A stretch of DNA of 41,946 bases from CBFGWV01 sp965652545 (GCA_965652545.1 CBFGWV010000017.1:1-41946), one strand, 5' to 3'; shown: positions 1 through 7,934, counted from the first letter of the stretch. The notes: generated from the sequence alone by a model not told the origin. Made by a program: numbers and translations.

Positions 1-13
1 CGCTGAGAACCCG

Positions 14-178
14 ATGTAGGATGGGTTGAGCGCAGCGATACCCATCGTTGGTGGATCGCAGCCGCCGAGCCTTGGCCCGCCGGCAGGTGATGTGAGCCCG
101 CCGGTGCGGTACCGGCACACCGGGCGCCGTTGGTCTGCCTCGTTTGGTGGGTATCGCTATGCTCAACCCACCCTACAT
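14..178. repeat. Inverted-repeat element, 31-nt arms
   Basis: Positions 14-44 and 148-178 are inverted copies of each other matching at 28 of 31 positions. Each arm carries a GTAGG(G/A)TGGGTTGAGC core followed by AGCGATACCCA, and is itself weakly palindromic (GGGT...ACCC). About 100 bases of GC-rich sequence lie between the arms, including a smaller GCCGG/CCGGC dyad. Cores of this GGGTTGAGC...ACCC type are, from memory, common dispersed intergenic repeats in proteobacteria; I cannot verify that here. No ORF in the interval looks like a real gene. The element sits just beyond the 3' end of tdh and could act as its 3' mRNA structure. Confidence 0.75.
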
Positions 179-214
179 TTAGCCCGGCACTCAAGGCACG
201 TTGTTGGCAGTGGG

Positions 215-1243
215 CTACGTCGTCCAATCCAGCACCACTTTACCGGCCTGGCCGGAGGCCATGGCATCGAAGCCTTCCTGGAAGCGCGCCAGTGGCAGAC
301 GGTGGGTGATGATGGGCGAGATATCCAGGCCCGACTCCAACATGGCGACCATCTTGTACCAAGTGTCGTACATCTCGCGGCCGTAGATGCCCTTGAGCAT
401 CAGGCCTTTGAAGATGACTTGGTTCCAGTCGATGGTGACACCAGCTGAGGGGATGCCGAGGATGGCCACCTTGCCGCCGTGGTTCATGCTCAGGAGCAGG
501 TCGTTGAAGGCCCGCCCGTTGCCGGACATCTCGAGCCCGACGTCGAATCCCTCATGCATGCCAAGATCGTCCATGACATCCTTGAGCCGGGTGTCGGCGG
601 CGTTTACCGCGCGCGTGACGCCCATTTTCTCGGCCAATTGCAGACGCCAGGGATTGACGTCGGTGATGACGACATGGCGGGCGCCGACATGGCGGCAGAT
701 CGCCGCGGCCATGATGCCGATGGGGCCAGCGCCGGTGATGAGCACATCCTCGCCCACCAGGTCGAAGGCCAAGGCCGTGTGGGCGGCATTCCCCAACGGG
801 TCGAGGATGGCGCCGTATTCATCGGGAATGGTATCGGGCAGCGGGTAGACGTTCTCCGCCGGCAGGACCAGGTACTCGGCGAACGCACCGGCACGGTTGA
901 CCCCGACACCGACCGTATCGCGGCAGAAATGACGACGGCCGGCGCGACAGTTGCGGCACACGCCGCAGGTGATATGCCCCTCGCCGGAGACACGTTCGCC
1001 GAGGTGGAAGGCCCGCACGTTGCTGCCCAGGGCAGCGATCTCGCCGATGTACTCGTGGCCGACCACCATGGGCACCGGGATGGTCTTCTGCGCCCACTCG
1101 TCCCAGTGATAGATATGCATGTCGGTGCCGCAGATGGCGGTCTTGCGGATTTTGATCAGCACATCATTGGGGCCGGGTTCCGGCACCGGGGCATCGTGCA
1201 ACCAGATGCCCTCGCGAGGCTCCAGCTTGGCAAGGCTTCTCAT
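215..1243 (-). CDS. tdh: L-threonine 3-dehydrogenase
   Basis: Zinc-dependent medium-chain dehydrogenase of 342 residues that oxidises L-threonine to 2-amino-3-ketobutyrate with NAD+ in the cytoplasm; Kbl then cleaves the product. The catalytic zinc ligands are visible as Cys38 (ICGTD) and the GHE motif near residue 63. A four-cysteine structural zinc loop (CGVCRNC...C) lies near residues 93-107, and a Rossmann nucleotide site (ITGAGPIGIMAA) is near 170. The length matches the family and the start aligns with the E. coli protein. The gene begins 15 bases after the kbl stop on the same strand, so the two form an operon. The ending WTT is followed by TAG, with an inverted-repeat element just beyond. 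Confidence 0.96.
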   Translation of the reverse strand: MRSLAKLEPREGIWLHDAPVPEPGPNDVLIKIRKTAICGTDMHIYHWDEWAQKTIPVPMVVGHEYIGEIAALGSNVRAFHLGERVSGEGHITCGVCRNCRAGRRHFCRDTVGVGVNRAGAFAEYLVLPAENVYPLPDTIPDEYGAILDPLGNAAHTALAFDLVGEDVLITGAGPIGIMAAAICRHVGARHVVITDVNPWRLQLAEKMGVTRAVNAADTRLKDVMDDLGMHEGFDVGLEMSGNGRAFNDLLLSMNHGGKVAILGIPSAGVTIDWNQVIFKGLMLKGIYGREMYDTWYKMVAMLESGLDISPIITHRLPLARFQEGFDAMASGQAGKVVLDWTT

Positions 1244-1258
1244 CGTGGCGACTCCTGA

Positions 1259-2449
1259 TCAGCGCAGAATGCCAAGCTCGCGTCCGGCCTCGGCGAAGGC
1301 GGTCACGGCCTGGTCGATATCGTCGTCCGTCAAGGCCGCCGACATCTGGGTACGGATACGGGCCTGCCCCTTGGGCACCACGGGGAAGGAGAAACCCACC
1401 ACATAGACACCGCGCGCGAGCATGGCTTCAGCCATGCGGCCGGCGAGGACGGCATCGCCCAGCATGACCGGGATGATGGGGTGTTCGCCGGGCAGCAGGT
1501 CGAAGCCCAGATCGCTCATCGCGGCGCGAAAACGCCCGGCATTGGCGAACAAACGCCGGCGCAGCTCACCGCTGCCGGTGACCTTGTCCAGGGCGGTCAT
1601 GGTAGCGGCGACGATCATCGGTGCGACGCTGTTGGAGAACAGATAGGGCCGGGCACGCTGGCGCAACCAGCCGACCACGGCCTCGCGGCCACTGACATAG
1701 CCGCCCGAGGCGCCCCCCAAGGCCTTGCCCAGGGTGCCGGTGACGATGTCGACCCGATCCTGCACGCCGAAGTGCTCCGGCGTGCCGGCACCGCTGGTGC
1801 CCATGAAGCCGACGGCGTGCGAGTCGTCGACCATCACCAGGGCGTCATAACGCTCGGCCAGCTCGCAGATGGCCGGCAGGTTGGCCAGACTGCCATCCAT
1901 CGAAAACACGCCGTCGGTGGCGATCAGCCGGTAACGGCAGTCCTGGGACTCTTTGAGCGCCTGCTCGAGGGCCGCCATGTCGCTGTTGGGGTAGCGATAG
2001 CGCCGCGCCTTGCACAGGCGGATGCCATCAATGATGGAGGCATGGTTGAGGGCATCGGAGATGATCGCGTCCTGCTCGCCGAGGATGGTCTCGAACAGGC
2101 CGGTGTTGGCATCGAAGCAAGAGCTGAAGAGTATGGTCGCATCGGTCTTGAGGAAGGCCGACAACCGCGCCTCGAGTGCGCAGTGGATATCCTGCGTGCC
2201 GCAGATGAAACGCACCGAGGCCATGCCGAAGCCGCGCTCGTCCAGGGCATGCTTGGCGCTGGCGATGAGATCGGCATCGTCGGCCAACCCGAGATAATTG
2301 TTGGCACATAGGTTCAGCACCTTGCGCCCATCGGCGGTGCTGACCTGCGCGCGCTGCGGCGAGGCGATCAGCCGCTCGCGCTTGAACAAACCCTGATCGT
2401 GCAACGCCTCGGTCTGCTGCGCCAGATCATCGAGCAATCGCTTCGACAT
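1259..2449 (-). CDS. kbl: 2-amino-3-ketobutyrate CoA ligase (glycine C-acetyltransferase)
   Basis: PLP-dependent alpha-oxoamine synthase family enzyme of 396 residues. It converts 2-amino-3-ketobutyrate plus CoA to glycine and acetyl-CoA, the second step of threonine breakdown after Tdh. The PLP lysine is Lys242 in TGTLGKALGG and the cofactor aspartate pair lies in VMVDDSHAVGF (about 208). The N-terminal segment CANNYLGL and the C-terminal PVVPKGQARIRTQMSA also match the family. The start ATG has only a poor Shine-Dalgarno (AGGA almost touching it), so translation initiation may be weak. The gene is first in the kbl-tdh pair and lies about 90 bases downstream of a same-strand XRE-cupin regulator. 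Confidence 0.95.
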   Translation of the reverse strand: MSKRLLDDLAQQTEALHDQGLFKRERLIASPQRAQVSTADGRKVLNLCANNYLGLADDADLIASAKHALDERGFGMASVRFICGTQDIHCALEARLSAFLKTDATILFSSCFDANTGLFETILGEQDAIISDALNHASIIDGIRLCKARRYRYPNSDMAALEQALKESQDCRYRLIATDGVFSMDGSLANLPAICELAERYDALVMVDDSHAVGFMGTSGAGTPEHFGVQDRVDIVTGTLGKALGGASGGYVSGREAVVGWLRQRARPYLFSNSVAPMIVAATMTALDKVTGSGELRRRLFANAGRFRAAMSDLGFDLLPGEHPIIPVMLGDAVLAGRMAEAMLARGVYVVGFSFPVVPKGQARIRTQMSAALTDDDIDQAVTAFAEAGRELGILR

Positions 2450-2470
2450 TCCTGTATACCGTACTTTTGC

Positions 2471-2545
2471 GTTCTGAAAACGGGAAACTGAACCTAAAAC
2501 GTTGATCCGTCAAGCGCTACAAGCGACCTGAACTTGACTGTTCAG
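2471..2545. promoter_or_regulatory. Possible operator region between regulator gene and kbl
   Basis: CTGAAC occurs at 2488-2493 and again at 2528-2533, the second being one arm of the palindrome CTGAAC-6-GTTCAG (2528-2545), which overlaps the stop codon of the XRE gene. GTTC at 2471-2474 pairs with GAAC at 2490-2493 to form a second, wider dyad. A further CTGAAC lies near 3131, just upstream of the regulator start. Repeated half-sites on both sides of the regulator suggest its operator, controlling itself and kbl-tdh; this is inference only. Confidence 0.35.
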
Positions 2546-3120
2546 ATGTGCTGCAGCACCACCAGAAAGGCGATCGCCACCGTCGCGCCGGGGTTGGCGA
2601 TGCGATGCGGTACAAAGGCCGGGTAGCGCGCCGTCTCACCCTCACCGATGTCGATCTCGTCCCCGCCGCTTTCCACCTGCAAGCGTCCCTGGAGCACCGA
2701 CAGATGCTCCCAGGTGTCCGGGGCGTGCGGCTCCGAGCACAACTCGCCGCCCGCTTGAACGGTGAGTTGATACCACTCCATGTCGCTTGCGCGGTCGGCC
2801 GGACTGAGAATACGCAACACGCACAAGCCATCGGCGCTGAAGATCGTCGGTGTGAGATTGGCCGCCACCCGCTCGATGCTGACCCGGCCGCTGGTGGGCA
2901 TGTCGTGTTCGATCAGGCTTTGGATATCGATGCCCAAGGTCTGGGTGAGATTCCACAGCGTAGCGAAGGTCGGGTTGGTCTGGCCGCGCTCGATCTGCGA
3001 GAGCACCGACTTGGATACCCCCGAGCGCTGGGCGAGTTGATCCAGCGTCAGTCCGAGGCTCTTGCGCGCGCCACGCAACTTGCCGCTGATCTCAGGAGGC
3101 CGGTGCCGGGGTCGGTTCAT
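2542..3120 (-). CDS. XRE-family regulator with C-terminal cupin domain
   Basis: Predicted cytoplasmic DNA-binding regulator of 192 residues. Residues about 10-70 form a Cro/C1-type helix-turn-helix (LRGARKSLGLTLDQLAQRSG, then KSVLSQIERG). The C-terminal half is a cupin barrel with the pattern LSVLQGRLQVE...GE...VPHRIANPG, as in small-molecule-sensing regulators of the PuuR/SutR type. The frame stays open 23 codons further upstream, but I chose the ATG giving MNRPRHR because the extension does not look like family sequence. It lies upstream of kbl-tdh on the same strand, so control of threonine or glycine catabolism is a reasonable inference. The ligand is unknown. Confidence 0.85.
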   Translation of the reverse strand: MNRPRHRPPEISGKLRGARKSLGLTLDQLAQRSGVSKSVLSQIERGQTNPTFATLWNLTQTLGIDIQSLIEHDMPTSGRVSIERVAANLTPTIFSADGLCVLRILSPADRASDMEWYQLTVQAGGELCSEPHAPDTWEHLSVLQGRLQVESGGDEIDIGEGETARYPAFVPHRIANPGATVAIAFLVVLQHI

Positions 3121-3163
3121 TAAGAGCGCTCTGAACTGTAGCCAATTGTGAAAAATGCACGTT

Positions 3164-3219
3164 TTGACACCTTTGTTTACCGTCGACACTACCTTACGAC
3201 CGACCCCTGGTCGACACTA
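3164..3219 (+). promoter_or_regulatory. Possible promoter/operator of the diguanylate cyclase gene
   Basis: A perfect -35 hexamer TTGACA sits at 3164-3169, but the expected -10 position holds only CACTAC, a weak match. A 10-bp direct repeat GTCGACACTA occurs at 3182-3191 and 3210-3219, 28 bp apart, between this hexamer and the gene start at 3255. A strong -35, a weak -10 and a direct repeat are compatible with an activator-dependent or repressed promoter. The divergent XRE gene also starts from this 134-bp gap. Confidence 0.3.
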
Positions 3220-3254
3220 GGTTTCATGGGTTTTATCCCCGCGGAGGCGGCCCC

Positions 3255-4412
3255 ATGGACACCCGGACCCTGATTTTCGCGCTTGGCCTGTGCAATGTAC
3301 TGGTGGCGCTGCAACTGTCGCTGGCGACGGCGGAGGACGCCCGTCGCGGCGGCTTGTACGAGTGGATGGCGGCCGCCGTGCTGCAGGGTTTCGGCTGGCT
3401 GCTGATCTGGACCGACGGCATACTGCACCCGATGGTTTCGGTGGCCGTGGGCAATACCTTGATCATTGCCAGCTACGGCTTGCATGGTCATGCGCTGCGC
3501 CGCTTCTACGGCATCGACAGCTCGCTGCGCACCGTCGTCCTGATCGCCGCCACCGGAGCGGCGATCAATCTGTTCTGGCTGGGTGACTTCGCCGCCCGTG
3601 CGGCCTGCAGCGGCGTACTGCTGGCCATTGTCTGGTTCGACAGTGCGCATACCCTGCTGCGCGGGGCGGAACCCTGGGAGATGCGTTTGCACCGCGGTGC
3701 CGCGGCGGTATTCGCCGGCCTGGCAGTGATCGTGCTCGCCCGCTCCGCAGTGGCAACGTTTCAGCCACAACTGCTCGAGAGCATCTTTTCCACGCACCCG
3801 CTGCAGATTCTGCGCCTGATCGGCAACCTGGTGCTGGTGCTGATGGGCGGGTCACTGTTCCTGCTGATGCACCGCAACCGCTCTGTACGCGAGTACCACC
3901 AGTTGGCCGAGCGCGACGCGTTGACCGGTGTACGCAATCGCCGCGGCCTGGAGCGCGCCGCCCAGCGCCTGTTCGATGCCGAACGTCTCACCGGCGGCCA
4001 GGTTGCCCTGCTGGTGCTCGATCTCGACCATTTCAAGCGCATCAACGACAACCTCGGGCACGCTGCGGGCGATGCCGTGCTGCAGCAGTTCACGCGCGTG
4101 GTCGCCGAGGGCTTGCGCGGACGCGATGTGGTCGCCCGCTACGGCGGCGAGGAGTTCTGCGTACTGTTGCCCGACACCGACCAGGCGGGCGCCCATCGGC
4201 TGGCCGAACGCATCCGTCACCGCATCGCCATGGCCAGCCACATGCCGACACCGGTGACGGTGAGCATCGGCTGTGCGGCACTGCCGGCACACGAGGGCGA
4301 TCTCAAACGCTTGTTCAGCCTGGCCGATGCAGCGCTCTATCGGGCCAAGCGCGAAGGCCGCAACCGCGTGATGGCGGCCGATTCGACATTCACCACGGCA
4401 CACGCGGCCTGA
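3255..4412 (+). CDS. Membrane-anchored diguanylate cyclase (GGDEF)
   Basis: Predicted inner-membrane enzyme of 385 residues making cyclic di-GMP from two GTP. The first ~210 residues contain about six hydrophobic segments with no recognisable periplasmic sensor domain. The C-terminal ~165 residues form a GGDEF domain starting at ERDALTGVRNRRGL. The active-site signature is GGEEF, and an RGRD (RxxD) inhibitory site lies five residues before it, so the cyclase should be active and subject to product inhibition. No EAL domain is present. The start has a good Shine-Dalgarno (GGAGG). It is divergent from the XRE gene and upstream of the pirin gene. The signal it senses cannot be read from the sequence. 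Confidence 0.93.
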   Translation: MDTRTLIFALGLCNVLVALQLSLATAEDARRGGLYEWMAAAVLQGFGWLLIWTDGILHPMVSVAVGNTLIIASYGLHGHALRRFYGIDSSLRTVVLIAATGAAINLFWLGDFAARAACSGVLLAIVWFDSAHTLLRGAEPWEMRLHRGAAAVFAGLAVIVLARSAVATFQPQLLESIFSTHPLQILRLIGNLVLVLMGGSLFLLMHRNRSVREYHQLAERDALTGVRNRRGLERAAQRLFDAERLTGGQVALLVLDLDHFKRINDNLGHAAGDAVLQQFTRVVAEGLRGRDVVARYGGEEFCVLLPDTDQAGAHRLAERIRHRIAMASHMPTPVTVSIGCAALPAHEGDLKRLFSLADAALYRAKREGRNRVMAADSTFTTAHAA

Positions 4413-4516
4413 CTTGTTCAAGCGGCTTGAATGGGTTGTTGTAAACCCTTCGCTATGTCTGGGGCGTCGGGCATCCCAAACTAGGAGGCTGTTGTTAGAG
4501 ACCCTGCGGAGATTTC

Positions 4517-5386
4517 ATGGCAGTCGTTCGCCCCATCCATCAACTCGTCGACGGTCGCCCCGCCACGGACGGGGCGGGTGTAAAGCTCACCCGCATCATC
4601 GGTACGCCCGATTGCCGGCACCTGGACCCATTCCTCATGCTGGATGCCTTCCGCAGCGATCGTGAGGACGACTATATCGCCGGGTTTCCGGATCACCCGC
4701 ACCGGGGGTTCGAAACTGTCACCTACCTGCTCGAGGGCCGTATGCGCCATGCCGACTCGGTGGGCAATCAGGGGTTGCTCGAGGCCGGCTCGGTGCAATG
4801 GATGACCGCAGGCAGTGGAATCATCCATTCGGAGATGCCCGAGCGCGACCAGGGCCGCCTGTGGGGTTATCAACTGTGGGTGAATCTACCCGCCCGGCAG
4901 AAGATGATCCCACCCCGATATCAGGACATTCCGGCGGCGCGCATCACCCGCCTCGAGGGCGAGGGATGGCAATTGCGTGTCATCGCCGGCACGTTCGATG
5001 GGCATCAAGGCCCAGCACAAAGCATTACCGGGATACGTTTTTTCGATCTTGCGCTGGAGCCGGGTGCGAGCTTCGTCATGCCGGTGGACGGGGAGGAGCG
5101 GATCGTGCTGACCGGCGTTCAGGGCGAGGTCATCAATCAGGCCGACGAAGGTTTTCCCACCCTCGGCGCCGACCGCGTGGCAATCATGGGGCCGGGCGAT
5201 ACGCTGGCGCTGCGCGGCGGCGCGGCGGGCGGTCGTGTGTTGATCCTCGGCGGCAAGCCCTTGCACGAGCCCATCGTGCAGTACGGCCCATTTGTAATGA
5301 ACCGGCCGGAAGAGATTGAAACAGCCATTCGCGACTATCAAACCGGCCGTCTGGCCATGGCAGCCGAGGCGTTCACCGCGCATTAA
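4517..5386 (+). CDS. Pirin family protein
   Basis: Bicupin protein of 289 residues in the pirin family. The N-terminal cupin carries the expected metal ligands in HPHRGFETVTY (two His) and HSEMPE (His and Glu). The C-terminal domain, ending in NRPEEIETAIRDYQTGR, matches the pirin C-terminal domain. Some bacterial pirins have quercetin 2,3-dioxygenase activity, others interact with metabolic enzymes; the substrate here cannot be assigned. The start ATG follows GCGGAG. A 104-bp gap separates it from the GGDEF gene and contains two short dyads (TTCAAG/CTTGAA and GGGTT/AACCC), so co-transcription is uncertain. Confidence 0.93.
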   Translation: MAVVRPIHQLVDGRPATDGAGVKLTRIIGTPDCRHLDPFLMLDAFRSDREDDYIAGFPDHPHRGFETVTYLLEGRMRHADSVGNQGLLEAGSVQWMTAGSGIIHSEMPERDQGRLWGYQLWVNLPARQKMIPPRYQDIPAARITRLEGEGWQLRVIAGTFDGHQGPAQSITGIRFFDLALEPGASFVMPVDGEERIVLTGVQGEVINQADEGFPTLGADRVAIMGPGDTLALRGGAAGGRVLILGGKPLHEPIVQYGPFVMNRPEEIETAIRDYQTGRLAMAAEAFTAH

Positions 5387-5485
5387 CGTTCGGTAATCTA
5401 AGGGCTCGAACTTTCGTCACAGCCGCCGCTCTTAATCCTTGCAAGCGTGCTCAACGCTCGTCCGCTTCCCTCCCTAGGCGGGCGC

Positions 5486-5514
5486 CACTCGGCCACAAGG
5501 CCGGGTGGGCTTTT
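5486..5514 (+). terminator. Intrinsic terminator 1
   Basis: Hairpin with arms CACTCGGCC (5486-5494) and GGCCGGGTG (5499-5507/8), closed by one G-U wobble, loop ACAA, followed by GGC and TTTT (5511-5514). It lies about 100 bp after the pirin stop and directly before a second terminator. Confidence 0.65.
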
Positions 5515-5516
5515 GG

Positions 5517-5550
5517 CCCCGGCTCCCCTCCCCCTTGCCGGGGCTTTTTT
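5517..5550 (+). terminator. Intrinsic terminator 2
   Basis: Perfect 7-bp stem CCCCGGC (5517-5523) / GCCGGGG (5537-5543), 13-nt pyrimidine-rich loop, then C and six T (5545-5550). Together with the hairpin three bases upstream it forms a tandem terminator isolating hslVU from the upstream transcript. Confidence 0.8.
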
Positions 5551-5573
5551 GTGCCTCCCGCTTGGGCATCCGG

Positions 5574-5603
5574 GGTTGAAATCCACCCTGTAGCGCCCAC
5601 ATC
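5574..5603 (+). promoter_or_regulatory. Possible sigma-32 (heat shock) promoter for hslVU
   Basis: GGTTGAAA (5574-5581) resembles the sigma-32 -35 element CTTGAAA. After a 14-nt spacer, CCCACATC (5596-5603) resembles the -10 CCCCATNT. The site lies after the tandem terminators and 33 bp before the hslV ATG, where a promoter is needed. hslVU is a known sigma-32 operon in E. coli. The -10 match is imperfect. Confidence 0.4.
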
Positions 5604-5636
5604 GGCTTGATCTGCACATCCACACGAGCGCTGAGC

Positions 5637-6170
5637 ATGGAACAATTCCGCGGCACCACGATTCTCTCCGTCCGACGCGGTGACCAGGTCGCCCTGGGTG
5701 GTGATGGCCAGGTGACGATGGGCAACACCATCATGAAAGGCAATGCCCGCAAGGTCCGCCGCCTGTACCACGACCGCGTGCTGGCGGGTTTCGCCGGTGG
5801 CACGGCCGATGCGTTTACCTTGTTCGAACGCTTCGAGGGTAAGCTGGAGAAACACTCGGGCAACCTCACCCGCGCCGCGGTGGAACTGGCCAAGGACTGG
5901 CGCACTGAACGCGCTCTGCGCCGGTTGGAGGCCTTGCTGATCGTGGCCGACGCCCAATCCACTCTGGTGCTCTCGGGCAACGGCGATGTCATCGAGCCGG
6001 AATACGACATCGCGGCCATAGGCTCGGGCGGCGCGTATGCACAAGCGGCCGCGCGGGCACTGATGGCGCACACGAAACTGCCGGCCATCGAGGTGGTGGA
6101 GAAGGCGCTAGGCATCGCCGGCGATATCTGCATCTACACCAACCGTGCCCTGACGATCGAATCCCTCTAA
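5637..6170 (+). CDS. hslV: ATP-dependent protease subunit HslV
   Basis: Proteolytic subunit of the cytoplasmic HslVU (ClpYQ) protease, an N-terminal nucleophile threonine hydrolase forming a double hexamer. The protein is 177 residues with the family sequence TTILSVRRGDQVALGGDGQV, then GNTIMKGNARKVRRLY, GFAGGTADAFTLFE and GDICIYTN. The catalytic Thr is residue 7, preceded by MEQFRG, so a six-residue leader must be removed rather than just the initiator Met as in E. coli. A TTG 30 bases upstream (5607) is in frame, but the ATG fits the family better. hslU starts 34 bases after the stop. Confidence 0.96.
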   Translation: MEQFRGTTILSVRRGDQVALGGDGQVTMGNTIMKGNARKVRRLYHDRVLAGFAGGTADAFTLFERFEGKLEKHSGNLTRAAVELAKDWRTERALRRLEALLIVADAQSTLVLSGNGDVIEPEYDIAAIGSGGAYAQAAARALMAHTKLPAIEVVEKALGIAGDICIYTNRALTIESL

Positions 6171-6204
6171 TCGCCCCCGTGCGCTGACCAAAGGCTTTTC
6201 GTCC

Positions 6205-7542
6205 ATGTCCGCAATGACACCCCGCGAAATCGTCCAGGAACTGGACAAGCACATCATCGGCCAGCAGGACGCCAAGCGTGCCGTGGCCATCGCCTTGCGC
6301 AACCGTTGGCGGCGGCAGCAGGTGGATGAAGAACTGCGCAACGAGATCACCCCCAAGAACATTCTGATGATCGGGCCGACCGGTGTCGGCAAGACCGAGA
6401 TTGCACGCCGCCTGGCGAAACTGGCGAATGCGCCGTTCATCAAGATCGAAGCCACCAAGTTCACCGAAGTGGGTTACGTGGGCCGCGATGTCGAGTCCAT
6501 CGTCCGCGACCTCGTCGACGCCGCCGTGAAAATGGTGCGTGAAGAGGAGATGCACAAGCTCCGTCCGCAGGCCGAACACGCCGCACTGGATCGTGTATTG
6601 GACGCCTTGCTGCCACGCCCACGCTCGGTCGGCTTCGCCAACGAGCCGCCCACCGCCGAGAACGGCTCGAGCACGCGCCAGAAAATGCGCGAGAAGCTCC
6701 TGCGCGGCGAGCTGGACGAAAAGGAGATCGAGGTCGAGGTCGCCGCCCGCCCGCCGGGTGTCGAAATCATGGCCCCGCCGGGCATGGAGGAGATGACCCA
6801 GCAGCTGCAGAGCATGTTTCAGAACCTCGGCAGCGGCCGCACCAAGACGCGCAAGCTGAAGATCCGCGATGCGCTCAAGGTGCTGACCGACGAGGAGGCC
6901 GCACGCCTGGTCAACGAGGACGACATCAAGCTCATGGCGGTCACCAAGGTCGAGCAAAACGGCATCGTCTTCCTGGATGAGATCGATAAGGTCTGCCGCC
7001 GCGGCGAATACGCCGGTGCCGATGTCTCCCGCGAGGGCGTGCAGCGCGACCTGTTGCCGCTGGTCGAGGGTTGCACGGTGTCGACCAAGCACGGCATGGT
7101 GCGCACCGACCATATCCTGTTCATCGCCTCGGGGGCCTTTCACCTGTCCAAGCCCTCGGATCTGATCCCCGAGCTGCAGGGGCGGCTGCCCATCCGGGTG
7201 GAGTTGTCGGCGCTGTCGGTCGAGGATTTCGTACGCATCCTCACCGAGCCGGATGCCGCCATCACCATCCAGTACCAGGCCCTGCTGGGCACGGAGGATC
7301 TCGCGCTGAGTTTTACCGATGACGGTGTACGGCGCATTGCGGAGGTGGCCTTCCAGGTGAACGAGAGTACCGAGAACATCGGTGCCCGGCGCTTGCACAC
7401 AGTCATGGAGCGCCTGTTGGAAACCGTCTCCTACGAGGCACCGGACAAATCGGGCGGCGCATTGACCATCGATCGTGCCTATGTCGAACAACATCTCGGC
7501 GAGTTGATCAAGAACGAAGATCTGACGCGCTATATTTTGTAG
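6205..7542 (+). CDS. hslU: ATP-dependent protease ATPase subunit HslU
   Basis: AAA+ unfoldase of 445 residues that recognises substrates and feeds them to HslV. Walker A is GPTGVGKT (57-64) and Walker B is IVFLDEIDK (about 252-260). The middle I-domain (about 110-240) is present, and the pore motif region is GYVGRD. The C-terminus ends LTRYIL, the conserved tail that inserts into HslV pockets and activates it. Length agrees with the family (E. coli 443). A second ATG three codons in (MTPREIV) is a possible alternative start. Confidence 0.97.
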   Translation: MSAMTPREIVQELDKHIIGQQDAKRAVAIALRNRWRRQQVDEELRNEITPKNILMIGPTGVGKTEIARRLAKLANAPFIKIEATKFTEVGYVGRDVESIVRDLVDAAVKMVREEEMHKLRPQAEHAALDRVLDALLPRPRSVGFANEPPTAENGSSTRQKMREKLLRGELDEKEIEVEVAARPPGVEIMAPPGMEEMTQQLQSMFQNLGSGRTKTRKLKIRDALKVLTDEEAARLVNEDDIKLMAVTKVEQNGIVFLDEIDKVCRRGEYAGADVSREGVQRDLLPLVEGCTVSTKHGMVRTDHILFIASGAFHLSKPSDLIPELQGRLPIRVELSALSVEDFVRILTEPDAAITIQYQALLGTEDLALSFTDDGVRRIAEVAFQVNESTENIGARRLHTVMERLLETVSYEAPDKSGGALTIDRAYVEQHLGELIKNEDLTRYIL

Positions 7543-7562
7543 CTCCTCACCGCGGACTTGCC

Positions 7563-7934
7563 ATGAACAAGACACCTCGCCCGACCGACATACACCTGCA
7601 CCAAGCCTCCCGGGTGCTGGAGATCCGTTTCGACGACGGCGGGCATTTCCGTCTGCCCTGCGAGTACCTGCGGGTGTACTCGCCCTCGGCCGAGGTGCGC
7701 GGCCACGGCCCGGGGCAGGAGGTGCTCCAGGTCGGCAAGGAAGAGGTCGGCATCACGGCCATCGAGCCGGTCGGGCACTATGCCGTGCGCCTGCGCTTCG
7801 ATGACGGCCATGACAGCGGGCTGTACTCGTGGAACATCCTGTATGATCTTGGCCGCAATCAGGATCACTACTGGCAGCGCTATCTCGAGCGTCTGGCCGA
7901 GGCTGGTCATACTCGCCGCAGCAGCGAGGACTAA
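7563..7934 (+). CDS. DUF971 domain protein
   Basis: Protein of 123 residues consisting of a single DUF971 domain, the fold also found at the N-terminus of gamma-butyrobetaine hydroxylase. Visible family features are LEIRFDDG near 20, LPCEYLRVYSPSAEV near 37, and the ending DGHDSGLYSWNILYDLG. The biochemical role of stand-alone members is unsettled; links to iron-sulfur cluster proteins have been proposed for the family. It starts 20 bases after hslU and is followed 60 bases later by ubiE, a common gammaproteobacterial arrangement. Pha genes that separate these loci in Pseudomonas are absent here. Confidence 0.88.
   Translation: MNKTPRPTDIHLHQASRVLEIRFDDGGHFRLPCEYLRVYSPSAEVRGHGPGQEVLQVGKEEVGITAIEPVGHYAVRLRFDDGHDSGLYSWNILYDLGRNQDHYWQRYLERLAEAGHTRRSSED

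Noticed and set aside
26..448. Open frame with a TTG start across the first repeat and the tdh 3' end
   Set aside because: It runs through the inverted repeat and into antisense of tdh; no ribosome site or family resemblance.
5989..7575. 528-codon open frame on the minus strand
   Set aside because: It is antisense to hslV and hslU, whose protein families are unmistakable. High GC keeps the opposite frame open, and its translation has no recognisable motif.
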